Source: Septoria linicola (taxonomy: Eukaryota > Ascomycota > Dothideomycetes > Mycosphaerellales > Mycosphaerellaceae). Taken from it: a stretch of 64,000 nucleotides of DNA. Each line of letters opens with the position of its first letter. Position 1 is the first letter of the stretch. The notes beneath the pieces are model-generated. The model was not told where the DNA came from and did no database searches. It saw only the letters and a list, made by a program, of their open reading frames with translations. Shown here piece by piece: positions 32,494 to 43,676 of the stretch. A program made the translations under genes and the position numbers. The DNA lies in NCBI GenBank assembly GCA_024114885.1, contig CP099419.1:2356001-2420000 (forward strand), in the 5' to 3' direction.

Positions 32494-34147
32494 ATGTTTA
32501 GCACTGCCGATGTGGCAGGTTCTGCCCCAAATTTCAGGAGGCGATCAAGTACATATGTCGATGCAATACATGACCTGCCGGAGAAGGCGTCCATGGCCCC
32601 GGCACAACTGTATTCAACCGAGTCCGGACGACTATTCCATTCTGGACGGATCGTCATTGCAACGGTCGGTCTTCCTGCACGAGGGAAAACTCACATCAGC
32701 GTCGCTTTGGCAAGGTACTTGCGGTGGCTGGGTGTCAAAACTCATATCTTCCATTTGGGAGATTATCGAAGAGCCTTCGTCGGTGCGAAAGGTGAAGTGC
32801 CCGAAGACTACTTCCACATCAATGCCAGCACATCATCTGTCCTCCTCCGGAATAAGATCCTCAAGAAGTGCAGAGAAGATATTTTCCACTTTCTTAACCA
32901 CGAGAATGGCCAAATTGCCATCTACGATGCCGTGAACCCATTAGCCACCGGCCGACGAGCGCTCGCGAAGGAATTTGAGAAGCAGGGTGTGCAGACTATG
33001 TTCATTGAATGCACATGCTCAGATGAACGCATCATAGAAGAGAACGTGCGAGCTGTGAAGATCAGCTCGCCAGATTATGTCGGGTGGAAGCCACAGGATG
33101 CTGTTCAGGATTATCTACGACGCATCAACGCTCGAATACCCCACTATGAGGGCGTGGAAGAGCGTGACTTGCATTATGTGAAGATGATCAACGCTGGTGA
33201 GCGTGTGATTGTGAATAGCTGCGCCTTTGGTTACCTATCGCAGCGGATCGTCTTCTATCTGCTCAATCTACACATCAAAAGTAGACAGATGTACTTCGTC
33301 CGTGCCGGTACCACGAGAGAAGAGGAGACTTTCAAGGGAGATGCTAGTCTGAGCGCTCAAGGCCAAGACTATGCGCGCAAAATGACCGATGCTATCATCG
33401 CTCATCGCGAACTGGAGAGAGAGACACTCATCAAAAACGGCGCACCAGAATCAACAGCCTCGAAACCCCTACAGATCTGGACTTCGACTCGCAAAAGAAC
33501 TGTAGAAACCGCCTCTTATTTCGAACAGAAAGGCTATCGCGTTCGTCAACGGAGTCAGATGAGCCAACTGAATCCTGGTGTTTGTGAGAAGTTGAGTGAG
33601 CGCAGAATACGAGAACTGTTCCCAGAAGAGGTTGCAAAGCATGAACAGGATCCTTACCATCATCGATATCCACGAGCGGAGGCAAGCCACCGCCAGACTT
33701 TCTTGAAGAGTACTTGAGCTAACATTTCAGTAGTCATATCACGATCTTGCGGTCCGACTCGAGCCTATCATTCTCGAGCTGGAGCGGGAGCAAAACGATC
33801 TGCTCATTATCGCTCACGAGTCAGTACTTCGAGTGCTCTATGGCTACCTCATGGCCTGCTCTGCACACGACATTCCCACCCTCGAATTCCCGCGAGACGA
33901 GATTATCGAAGTCATTCCCGCATCATACAACAACAGCGCCAAGCGAATTCACATCGAGGACCTGCCGTCGAGCATTGTACCTAGCAGTCCGCAGGATATC
34001 CAGATACCCGTACCTCCTTCTGGCGCTGTGAGTCCATTCGGCGGTATCGGAAGTCCTGCCGGCACAGGCACACCGGAAACTGCTGGCAAAGAGAGTGGAG
34101 CACTGCCCATCAGGTCTGCGAACACTCTTAGCCCCCCACGTGGTTAG
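32494..34147 (+). CDS. 6-phosphofructo-2-kinase (bisphosphatase domain probably inactive)
   Basis: Two exons, 32494-33681 and 33734-34147; 533 residues. The kinase half has the P-loop GLPARGKT (59-66) and the expected FHLGDYRR, NASTSS and YDAVNPLATGRR segments. The C-terminal half is the phosphoglycerate-mutase-like bisphosphatase fold, but the catalytic RHG is RAG (Arg270-Ala271-Gly272). The second His region is kept (LLIIAHES). Yeast Pfk26 likewise lacks the catalytic His and is kinase-only, so this enzyme should make but not hydrolyse fructose 2,6-bisphosphate, the glycolytic activator. The sequence RRRSST (15-20) fits a PKA site. The 52-nt intron begins with GC and ends with TAG; no GT donor is available, and the junction RAE/SYHDLAVRLEP is family-perfect. 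The N-terminal start is uncertain. Confidence 0.9.
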
Positions 34148-34688
34148 GGATCCGTGGATGTGAGCGCTCGGCAGCTTCAACAGACATGCTGGAAGACTTC
34201 CGTCATCGGCCGCACAAATCTGCTTCAGACATAGCTGAGAAACATAGGGAGGCTATCAGGGAATATCAGATCAAGGATGCGACTAGTGACTAACGATGGC
34301 TGCGTAAGTGACAAAGCGCGGCATGCGACGGCTAGACTCTGTCTATAGCGTAGCATTCACATCGTAGGGAGAGGTCTATAGAGCCGGCCAGCGCGCTGAA
34401 CTGCCGCTTCGATGCCGTTCGTCGTAACTATACCATCGTTCATGGCTCATTTGAGACGCCACAGGCAATAGTGTCAGGATGAGTGCGCCATGAAAATTAC
34501 ACGTCCAAAGCGTAAAGGCGCGTCCTTCGAAACTCTGAGAAGAGAATTATCTACAAGTATGAAACCAGACTAGGTGGTACTGCTGCTATTGGGGGAATCT
34601 GTACCTCTGCCCATAACATACTCTCCAACGCCGCTCCAATGATGCTCTCGCTTTAAACTCAAATTAAAAAAGTCTTTTGTCGTCAGAA
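34148..34688. other. Intergenic between convergent genes
   Basis: 541 bp between the stops of the PFK2 and FZO1 genes. Nothing recognised. Confidence 0.4.
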
Positions 34689-37517
34689 CTACATGTCATA
34701 GGCTGCAGCGATTCCTGGCGCTGGTCCTTCGAGGTCCACCCTTTCCACTCGGCTGCGGATATCGTTGCTTTCGCGAACCAGGTTTCCGAAATACTTCCTC
34801 GCAACCTCATTCTCTGTCCGGATCTTGTCGGTTTCCTTCTTCCGCTCTTGCAAATGTTCCATGTTGCGTTGCAAGCCCTCTCTGAGCTTATCAGCGGGGA
34901 ACTTAAGAGCTCGTCGAACTTCTGAACTGATACGCAGCGAGTTCGAGTGAGTGTAGTCGAGTGCAGCTAGCTGTGCTGCGAGCTTCGTGCTGAGTCGGCG
35001 AGGTAGTGAGTGGGGTATCTGGGAAACAGCATAGGAGACTCCAATCGCAACGGCCAGAACCAGGCCAGGAATAAGTGCATGTCGCAGATTGTTTGTGCCG
35101 ACGATCTTTGTGGCAGTCAATGCACCATCGAGCCAGCCTACGCCGCCAATCATGCGGGTACCAACAACACCGGCCACTGTGACGGCCATACTCGTGCCGG
35201 CGACCTTTTCTTGTCGTTCCCAAATGCTTGCAAGATCAAAGAAGTCCCACAACTCTGGCTCAAAGTCCACCTGCCTTGCAAGTGCATCTCTCCTGCTCTT
35301 GAACATCTTTTCCGAGCGGAACTGGAGATCCACGTACTGGTCGCCCAGGTGTAGAATTCCCAGAGATTTGATGCTGCTGACGCCACTGACGGTTTTCTCC
35401 CGAGCGCGCTCTTCGCACCAGCGCACAGTCTCTGTGATCTGGTTGAGCATGGCCGTTTTCAGATCCTCGGCATAACCATATGCACCCAGTACGCCAGGGT
35501 ATTCCACGCCGAGATCGCTTTCCGCAACTTTGCCGATCGAATCTGTTAACGTGTTTCTTGTCAGATCATAGACATCATTCGACGTTTCTTCAATGTTGCT
35601 CGCCACACTCTCATCGGCTTCTGTGCGAGACTTCTTCGATGCTTCATATTCGGGCTCCAGCTTACGAAGCACCTCTGTTACGCGATCGAGCTCGTTCTGC
35701 GCTACGTCCTTGTTGACGCCCGCGAGAGTGCAAAGATCTCCAAGGACATTCATCAAATATGTCTTTGCTGGTGCAAGCTTAGAGCGTGCACGTTTCTCGA
35801 GCACGAATCGGCGCAGAGAGGCCTCCAGCTCGCTAAAGTCGTCTAATGCTTCCTTTTCCTTGCCTTTTCCTTTCTTTTTGTCTGGGGGCGACCCAGGCTC
35901 CCCATGCTTGCCCTTCGTGTCATCGTCGTCGTTCTTGTCGGGACGACCATTGTCATTGTCAAAGTACGAGCCTCCAGACGAGCCGCCACCGCCTACGCTA
36001 TCACCGGGTGGCCCACCGGGGGGAGGGCCGACAGGTATCGCGTTGCTTGAAACGAAGTGAACAAGCTCCGATGATTCCTTGAATGTTGCGGGACTCAAAT
36101 GCGCGACCTGCTTGAGAATCATCTCCTGGCAACGTTTCTTATCCCTGATTTGGTCGTAGCCATTGACGACCATAAACATGTATGCCTTTTCTCGTGCAGC
36201 ATTGAAGATGAACTCTTTCGCAGACAATGTGAAGTGATTTGCGGCAGACACAACGAACACCACCACATCGATTTCTTCCTGTCTTGCGAACACTGCGGTG
36301 GTCTTCAGGGAGTCGTTGTTCAGTCCTGGAGCATCGATCAACGCTATGTCGACAACGCCATTGTTGAGCAGTGATTGATCAACTGAACGCGCGTCTCTGA
36401 CATAGATCTTGCACATCTGATAGCGATCGCTGTCAATGACGATCTCGTCCAGCTGCTTCAGCTGGTACACGTGGTACGTGCTCTCGTCGTTGCGGTCATA
36501 CACGGTACCATGAGGTATTGCGTGCACTTCCTCCAAATTTCCATTCTCCCGACAGTCCAGAACCTCGCAGAAGATAGCCGTGCAAGGCTGTTGATCCTCA
36601 GGTAGTACTTTTCGACGCAGCAGGGCATTGCAGAATGTTGATTTGCCGGCGTTCAAGTCTCCAGTAATCAGCACTTTACTTGATGTGTCCTCGATCCGCT
36701 CCCGGAGTGAGAACAAATGCCGTACACTCTTGTTAATCTGGTTGTCCAACAGCGCAGCCACAGACTGCTTTTCTAAGGAATGCACAATGTCCGACTGCGC
36801 CAGTCCCTCCATCTTTAGCTCGATCTTCAGGACAGAAAAGTCCTGTGCCAACTGTGGCGTGACTAGACGTGGCTCCGCCGTTGGTGTAGACCCACGTCTG
36901 CCTGCGTCGGCGCTCGATTCGGGTTCCTTACCCAAAGTCGTGCCTGCGCGCTTGGGCAGCTGCGGCCTGGCGGGCGCTGACTCCAGACCATCAAAATCGA
37001 AAGTAGTATGCGTGTGTGTAAGGCCGGGTCGTGGTGCTGCCCTGGCCGGTGGTGGCGAAGGAGGTCGTTGCACAGTGGGATAATGGGCCGGCCATTTCGT
37101 GTTCATGTCTTGCAGGTTCTTCAAGGTCTGCACTGTCTGATTGATTGCCCTCCCCAATGCGGTGCGGTTTTGGTTGTAGTACATCTGATGCACATGCGCT
37201 GCCAATGCACGCTTCTCATTCTCCGACTCTGGATTACTGTCTCCAGGACGCACCGGAGTATGCGCAGGCGTAAATCGATCCGACGTGGGTCCTGGATGCC
37301 ACGAGTTCTCCATGGTGTCGTCGCCCGTCGCACTGCCCCCATAGCCCGAGTCCTCGTCCAGCAGCGCCTGTAGTCTCGATGCCGCTTCAGAAGTCGACCC
37401 ACTGCCAACCGTCATGTACTGAGGTCGACCAGAGGCGTTGCGGCCACTCGAGCCATCGCCACGCCCGCCGCTTGAGGACCCAGCGCCCTCATTTCCAAAA
37501 GGATTACTCGAACTCAT
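34689..37517 (-). CDS. FZO1: Mitofusin Fzo1 (mitochondrial outer membrane fusion GTPase)
   Basis: Single exon, 942 residues. A Ser/Gly/Pro-rich N-terminus (1-200) leads to a helical bundle and the dynamin-type GTPase. P-loop GDLNAGKST is at about 286-294, G2 lies near PCTAIF, G3 is DAPG (in ALIDAPGLNND) and G4 is VVNGYDQ. Fungal mitofusins carry a disordered insert after the GTPase; here it is a Gly/Pro/Asp run at about 490-545. The paired membrane segments are around LIPGLVLAVAIGVSYAV and the preceding VTVAGVVGTRMIGGVG, followed by a C-terminal heptad-repeat helix. The protein tethers and fuses mitochondrial outer membranes. Ubiquitylated yeast Fzo1 is a client of Cdc48, which is also encoded in this window (probably coincidental). 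Confidence 0.95.
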   Translation of the reverse strand: MSSSNPFGNEGAGSSSGGRGDGSSGRNASGRPQYMTVGSGSTSEAASRLQALLDEDSGYGGSATGDDTMENSWHPGPTSDRFTPAHTPVRPGDSNPESENEKRALAAHVHQMYYNQNRTALGRAINQTVQTLKNLQDMNTKWPAHYPTVQRPPSPPPARAAPRPGLTHTHTTFDFDGLESAPARPQLPKRAGTTLGKEPESSADAGRRGSTPTAEPRLVTPQLAQDFSVLKIELKMEGLAQSDIVHSLEKQSVAALLDNQINKSVRHLFSLRERIEDTSSKVLITGDLNAGKSTFCNALLRRKVLPEDQQPCTAIFCEVLDCRENGNLEEVHAIPHGTVYDRNDESTYHVYQLKQLDEIVIDSDRYQMCKIYVRDARSVDQSLLNNGVVDIALIDAPGLNNDSLKTTAVFARQEEIDVVVFVVSAANHFTLSAKEFIFNAAREKAYMFMVVNGYDQIRDKKRCQEMILKQVAHLSPATFKESSELVHFVSSNAIPVGPPPGGPPGDSVGGGGSSGGSYFDNDNGRPDKNDDDDTKGKHGEPGSPPDKKKGKGKEKEALDDFSELEASLRRFVLEKRARSKLAPAKTYLMNVLGDLCTLAGVNKDVAQNELDRVTEVLRKLEPEYEASKKSRTEADESVASNIEETSNDVYDLTRNTLTDSIGKVAESDLGVEYPGVLGAYGYAEDLKTAMLNQITETVRWCEERAREKTVSGVSSIKSLGILHLGDQYVDLQFRSEKMFKSRRDALARQVDFEPELWDFFDLASIWERQEKVAGTSMAVTVAGVVGTRMIGGVGWLDGALTATKIVGTNNLRHALIPGLVLAVAIGVSYAVSQIPHSLPRRLSTKLAAQLAALDYTHSNSLRISSEVRRALKFPADKLREGLQRNMEHLQERKKETDKIRTENEVARKYFGNLVRESNDIRSRVERVDLEGPAPGIAAAYDM

Positions 37518-37838
37518 CGTTGGTTGTTCGCATTCGTTAGGTCATGTCGCGTCCCAGATCGTGAAAGTGGATGGTGCACTTGGAATTGACGAGCTGTTTT
37601 GGCGTCTGATGACGATAGAAATGGGCTGGCTTGTCCTATTGGCCACAATCAGGGTCGAAGCACGAAGCACGTGAAGACAGGCAGGCAAGCAAGCACCCGA
37701 CTAACGACAGTAGGCAGCTGCACTTGATATGAACGACTGCGACCTTTCGCCTAGTCGTGCAGTACATTGAACAGTGTCTTGCGACTTACGATCTGCGACA
37801 CCGACGAGTTGACTGCGTCGCAGTGATACTCGGTGACC
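37518..37838. promoter_or_regulatory. Divergent promoter of FZO1 and VPS2
   Basis: 321 bp between opposed start codons. No TATA box evident. Confidence 0.4.
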
Positions 37839-38668
37839 ATGAATGTATGCTTGATCTCGCCGGCTTGAGAGGACGACCACTGATGGCCGTGCGACAGATC
37901 ATAGAATGGGCCTTTGGCAAGCGCATGACGCCAGCAGAGCGTCTACGCAAGCATCAAAGAGCTCTCGAAAAGACCCAACGAGAACTAGACCGCGAACGAA
38001 CGAAGCTCGAGAATCAGGAAAAGAAGCTCGTGCAGGATATCAAGAAGAATGCGAAGAATGGCCAAATGGGTGCTGTAAAGGTCCAGGCTAAAGACCTCGT
38101 TCGAACGAGACGATATATCCAGAAGTTCTATCAGATGCGAACACAGTTGCAAGCTATTTCATTACGGATACAGGTATGGCGCGCGTAGCCTGGTAGAGGA
38201 CCTTAACTGACTTGGACAGACTGTGCGAAGCAACGAGCAGATGATGCAGAGTATGAAAGGAGCGACTCAACTCCTCGGGAGCATGAATCGACAGATGAAT
38301 CTGCCAGCACTACAACGCATAGCCATGGAGTTCGAGAAAGAAAACGATGTCATGGACCAGCGACAGGAGATGATGGACGATGCTATTGACGATGTGACTG
38401 GCTTAGAAGATGAAGAGGAGAGCGAGGAGGTGGTCGGCCAGGTGTTGGATGAGCTCGGCGTTGATCTGGGCCAGCAGGTATGCCCTGTCGCTAAAAGACG
38501 ACTTGTACTTGGTGGCACCAGGCAGCTAACATATTGCTATAGCTTGGCGAGACACCGACAGGTCTCCAGAAGAACACCGTGGCCGAAGGCAGGGTTGCGG
38601 AAGCAATTGGTGGTGGTGACCCTGGTGATGATGACCTCCAGGCACGCCTCGACAGTTTACGAAGATGA
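37839..38668 (+). CDS. VPS2: ESCRT-III subunit Vps2/Did4 (CHMP2)
   Basis: Four exons: 37839-37844, 37898-38173, 38220-38477 and 38543-38668; 221 residues. The first exon is only ATG-AAT, joined to IIEWAFGKRMTPAERLRKHQ, giving the family's exact N-terminus. The basic helical hairpin (to about 110), the acidic region (DDVTGLEDEEESEEVV) and the C-terminal MIM1 motif DDLQARLDSLRR are all present. MIM1 binds the MIT domain of Vps4. Vps2 caps Snf7 filaments and recruits Vps4 in endosomal sorting, membrane scission and nuclear envelope repair. The longer unspliced frame starting at 37757 does not resemble the family, which supports the tiny exon. Confidence 0.94.
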
Positions 38669-39717
38669 CGACACGCACGAGCGATATGATGCTTTCCAAT
38701 ACCATAGAATACTACTTTTGCGGACCGCGCCCAACGGCTGTGTATGCTGTTGAAGCACTTAAGCTGGCGAGTCACCCATGGCAGTATCGATAGCAGCATA
38801 ATTGCTGTGCTCGATGAGTGCGTGCAAACGCCTCCAAGCGGTGTCGAATAATATCCGCAGCTTCGGTTCGCCCGGTGCGGTGGAGAGGCCCTGGTCGATC
38901 TGGCCTCAGCTTACGCTGCTCGCTACCAGCGTGTCTTTTCTCGGAAATATGTGTCTGCTCGCTGTGATTACTTCGGCTTGAGTCGCGCAAACGCTTGCAG
39001 AAGCTAGATGACAGCACAAAATCGAGCCGATCACAGCGGGGTGCTGGCTTGTCTGCATAACAGACCATACACCTCCGCCGGGCTTTGCAGATGGCGACGA
39101 TAGTAGCGTGCGGTCTAGGCAGAACTGTGGAGAGACCAGCAATGGCTTTGAGAGAAGTCGAACTAGATATAACTATTGCAACGTCTCCTGCATTACTGGT
39201 CTCGTCATCCCTTGCCCTTTCTTTCGGAGGTTGCTAACCGGAGCACGCGGAGCTGAGCATAGCGATCATCCGTCCTGCCGAAGGCCTACGTACATACACC
39301 ATATCACTTGTGGCATGAGGTGTTTGCGACGGACAAAAAGACACCATCCATATCAAAGACGGCGAAGTTGCGTTGTTTCCGGAAAGACGTTCGATTCATT
39401 GTTCAATTGGTAAGCCCTCGCCATCTCACTGCTGTGCCGAGCTTGTGCTTGGAGGGGACAAGGTAGCTGTGGTAGCGACTGCATCATTCAGCACCGGCAG
39501 CAGTTCCAACACCACTACTACCTCAAGCGAGCAAGCTGCTGCATCCAAGACTAGCACGCTGATTGCTGACGGTCTTGCCAAACAGATTTGCCTAGAATCC
39601 CAAACGCTCTGCTGCCGCATCCGTGCCCAACGCCATTGCCTGGTCCTGACTCTCTCTCGAGGCGCTCGGAGACACTACTGCCCCGCCCCATTACCTCAAA
39701 TTGTCACAGCTCTTTAC
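38669..39717. other. Intergenic, 5' region of the PP2C gene
   Basis: About 1.05 kb. The forward frame into the PP2C gene is open from 39373, but residues before the ATG at 39718 are not family-like. No other gene supported. Confidence 0.4.
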
Positions 39718-41771
39718 ATGAGTGGAGGTACCAACACGCAGACCACGAACAACGTGGCCGGCAGTAAAAGGCGCAGTTTATCTGGCCAAGGCGGACTGCT
39801 GGGTAGGATGTTTGGCTCCAAAGACGGCAACAATGGCAGTCGAGAGCAGATCGACACTAATGCTGCCAACAACAACATCAACCAAGGCGGCGATGGCAAC
39901 GGCAGCGACTCACCACGAAGCCCCAATCTGAACAACAACCAGAACAACTCCATCGCAGAGGAAAGCCAGGACGGTGTCGGCAACGAGCTACGCAGCCCAA
40001 CGCGCAAGGAGTCGCAGGATCAAGGCAACACGAAACGCCGCAGCAGCGGAGTCGGACGTGCGGGTGACCTCTTCAATCGTGCAAAGCAAGCCTTGAGCGG
40101 CTCGCCAGATAGCAAGTCCTCTGGGTCGCATCAAACACCAATGCAAAAGCTGGGACGTACAGATCCTGCGTTGAGCGTGCCCGCGGGCTCGCTGAACAAC
40201 TCTGCTGGAGAGTCCGTGCCAGGTCCACGATCTACTTTCCGTGTCGGTGTGACCGAGGACAAGAACAAAAAATGCAGACGCACTATGGAAGATACCCACG
40301 CTTATCTCTACAACTTCCTCAGTACTCCAGCGCCAGCCTTGGGCTCGGATGGTGGTTCGAGCAAGCGTCTCTCCCAATCACAATCTCGCGATTCCGCTGT
40401 GTCAGATAGCACTCAGAACAGCAAGGACATTGTTGAGACGGACAATGGCTACTTCGCCATCTTCGATGGCCACGCAGGCACTTTCGCTGCAGAGTGGTGT
40501 GGCAAAAAGGTGCACTTATTGTTGGAGGACATTATTCGTAAGAACCCTAACACGGCAATACCTGAACTCCTCGACATGACCTTCACGTCTGTCGATCAGC
40601 AATTGGAGAAGCTGCCTCTCAAAAACAGTGGCTGCACAGCAGTTCTCGCTGTGCTTCGCTGGGAGGATCGGATACCGAATTCACAGTCGGCGACAGGCTC
40701 CACCGCACTTGCTCCAGCAACTGCCGAGTCTGGCAATGCTGAGCGCACGATTCAGCAAGGTGAGACAATGCAGTGAGATTATATACGAGCCCGAGCTAAC
40801 ACGAACAGCATCGCGTCAACGCGTTTTGTACACTGCCAACGTTGGCGACGCTCGAATCGTACTGTGTCGCAATGGCAAGGCTCTCCGCCTATCTTACGAC
40901 CACAAGGGAAGCGACGAGAACGAAGGGAAACGAATTGCAGGTGCTGGTGGACTCATCCTTAACAACCGTGTCAACGGAGTGCTTGCCGTCACTCGTGCTC
41001 TCGGTGATGCTTACATGAAGGACCTTGTCACTGGGCATCCTTACACTACGGAAACTGTGATTCAGCCCGAGATGGATGAATTCCTGATACTGGCCTGTGA
41101 TGGCGTAAGTGCTTGCTCCCACATCCTGCAACTTGAACCCTGCTGACATTGATTAGCTCTGGGATGTATGCTCTGACCAGGAAGCCGTGGACTTGATTCG
41201 CAATGTGCAAGACCCTCAAGCTGCTTCCAAAGCACTCGTAGACCATGCACTTGCCCGCTTCTCTACCGACAATTTGTCCTGCATGGTCGTACGCTTTGAC
41301 AACAGCAAGCTGCAAGCCACCCAACAGCAGAGTGATATCGGCGTCGAAGGCGATGCCTCTAGTAAAGGAGCCGTCACAGAAGCTGATGCCATCGTGAGCG
41401 AAAGCAAGAAGTTAATCGAGCAAGGCGGTGATCCTCTCGCACTCACTCAACCAACCACGAAGGAGATGATGACTGATGTCGAGCAAAACCAAGAAGGCGG
41501 TCCTGAGCTCAATCCTGCCGCTCTGGAGCATGCGCGCAACGATACCAAGCCGCCAAAGATGCACGATGGTCCCCCAACACCTGCAACCGAGAACCCAGCA
41601 AATGGTGCAAACATGGCCAACGCGATGCTGGAAGCTCAAGTCCAGACTGGCGATCACATGGCGAATGCCAATCAGAACCAGAACCAGAACCAGGGGCAGC
41701 AAAACAACCAGCAGGGTGGCAGCCAGCAGAACCTTCAGCAGAACTTTCAGCAAGGCGAGCAGCAGAGGTAA
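39718..41771 (+). CDS. PP2C-type Ser/Thr phosphatase with Q/N-rich tail
   Basis: Three exons: 39718-40759, 40809-41104 and 41157-41771; 650 residues. The first 180 residues are disordered (Asn/Ser/Gly). The PP2C core starts at VGVTEDKNKKCRRTMEDTHA, and metal-binding motifs follow: YFAIFDGHAGTFAAEWC, LYTANVGDARIVLCRNGKA, GGLILNNRVNGVLAVTRALG, FLILACDGLWDVCSDQEAV and RFSTDNLSCMVV. It is closest in feel to the Ptc1 group of Mg/Mn-dependent phosphatases that down-regulate MAP-kinase pathways (inference). The core is interrupted by a Ser/Gln-rich insert (about 205-235). The last 60 residues are Asn/Gln repeats, prion-like in composition. Intron lengths are 49 and 52 nt. Confidence 0.9.
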
Positions 41772-42237
41772 CGAACGACAATGATGAGTACGAGTTTCTT
41801 GGGATGCACATATCACGGTGAGGCTGGGCCGAAAGCAGGAAAGTCGTGATGTGAGAGAGGAGATGAACCAGTCTACAGGAGTTGTCACGGGCGATGAGTT
41901 ATACGGCGCGCAGTGCGGTATGTAATAGCATAGCTTGAACTTGGCACCACCAATCACATAGACCACCCTGGACGACACAAGTGATTCCATGCCATAGGTT
42001 CAATTTCGACGTTGTAGAGCTGGCATCTGCAGTAGGTGAGCACGTGAATGGTACTCGGTCGACCATCGGGTAAATAATGATAGCTCGAATTGCCCCAGTG
42101 AAGCAGACGTTGATCGACAGCGGGCGTTTTGCAGCGCGACACATTTCAATCACGACGGCTCCTCGTTGGAGCATTTGTATACTGCACTTTCGTCCGAGCC
42201 TCAATGTTTCGCGTCTCAGCACGTGTAGACCACTCTG
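41772..42237. other. Intergenic
   Basis: 466 bp between tandem forward genes. It holds the PP2C 3' end and the SNF4 promoter. No gene supported. Confidence 0.4.
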
Positions 42238-43676
42238 ATGGAGGATGAACATGCTCTGCAGAGCGCATTACTAGACAAGGCGGAGGGCACGGCACATGAT
42301 GAAGAAGAACAGGCCGGACATGCCGCTGCCGCCGCCGCCGCCAGCAATCACGAGGGCAGCGTCTTCGGTTGCAATGTGAGCGACAGTGCCGGCCGCGCGA
42401 CATCTCCCGCCGTGACCAACGATCTCGGTGGCCACGCTACCAATGCGCACGACACCACGAATAGTCACGATCTCGCCGTCGGCCATGTTCCCGGAGCGCC
42501 TGCACACCTGCCATTCGTAGCGCCTAGCGACTTGTTGCGACCCAGCGCGTCTGCATTCCGGCCGATTAGCGGCAGCAGTGGCAGCGTCGGCGGGCAAACT
42601 CGTCCAGGCACTGCGAGCAGCGCTGACACTGCGCGCTCCAGATCGATGCATCCCCAGGACCGCGAGCAGATTGAGGGACTGCGCGCCGTTCGAGCCTTCC
42701 TCAAGGTGCGCACGAGCTACGATGTGCTGCCGCTCAGCTACCGCCTCATCATCTTCGACACGAGCCTGCTGGTCAAGAAGAGCCTCAACATCCTGACGCA
42801 ATGCGGTATGTCAACACCATATCTTCCTCTCAAGACACCCTACGTGTGCCTGCTAACGCCCCTTGCCTCGCAGCAATTGTGTCCGCGCCGCTATGGGATT
42901 CCAAGACATCGGCCTTTGCAGGCCTACTGACCGTCTCCGACTACATCAACGTGGTTCAGTACTACTGGCAGAACCAAGAAGAACTCGGCCGCATCGACAA
43001 GTTCAAGCTTAGCAGTCTGCGCGACATCGAACGAGCCATTGGCGTCACGCCCATCGAAACCGTCTCGATCCACCCGCTGCAGCCACTCTACGAAGCTTGC
43101 CGCCGGATGCTCGAGTCGCGAGCCCGTCGTATTCCTCTGATTGACACCGACGATGAAACGCAGAGGGAAATGGTAGTCAGTGTGGTGACGCAGTACCGCA
43201 TTCTGAAGTTCATTTCGGTGAACGTGAAGGAAACGCAAATGCTCAGGAAGCCACTACGAGATCTCAAGGTCGGGTCGTACAAGGATCTGGCCACGGCGAC
43301 AATGGACACTCCGGTGATGGACTGCATTCAGATGCTGGTCAAGAGGAGCATATCCAGTGTACCCATTCTGGACAAGGACGGCACAGTCCTCAATGTGTTC
43401 GAGTCGGTAGATGTCATCACCTTAATCAAGGGTGGTGATTACGAGAATTTAAACCTCAGCGTTGGACAGGCGCTGGACAAGAGGTCGGACGACTTCCCAG
43501 GCATATACACCTGTACCCTCAACGATCGTATGGACACGATTTACGATACCATCCGGAAGTCCCGAGTTCACAGACTCGTCATCATTGATGAGCAGAACCA
43601 ACTGAAAGGACTGCTGTCGCTCAGCGACATCTTAGATTACACGCTGAATAGCCCACTAGGAGACGGTGACGATTAG
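42238..43676 (+). CDS. SNF4: AMPK/SNF1 complex gamma subunit Snf4
   Basis: Two exons, 42238-42805 and 42874-43676, with a 68-nt phase-1 intron; 456 residues. An Ala/Gly/Ser-rich N-terminal extension of about 135 residues precedes four CBS repeats (two Bateman modules) that bind adenine nucleotides. Recognisable blocks are SYDVLPLSYRLIIFDTSLLV, IVSAPLWDSKTSAFAGLLTV, SIHPLQPLYEACRRMLESRA, RRIPLID, and RVHRLVIIDEQNQLKGLLSL. The protein is the energy-sensing subunit that stabilises SNF1 kinase for growth on alternative carbon sources. The C-terminus matches the family end. The N-terminal extension is longer than in yeast. Confidence 0.95.

Noticed and set aside
39373..39717. N-terminal extension of the PP2C gene
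   Set aside because: Open frame but without family resemblance; the ATG at 39718 starts a typical disordered N-terminus.
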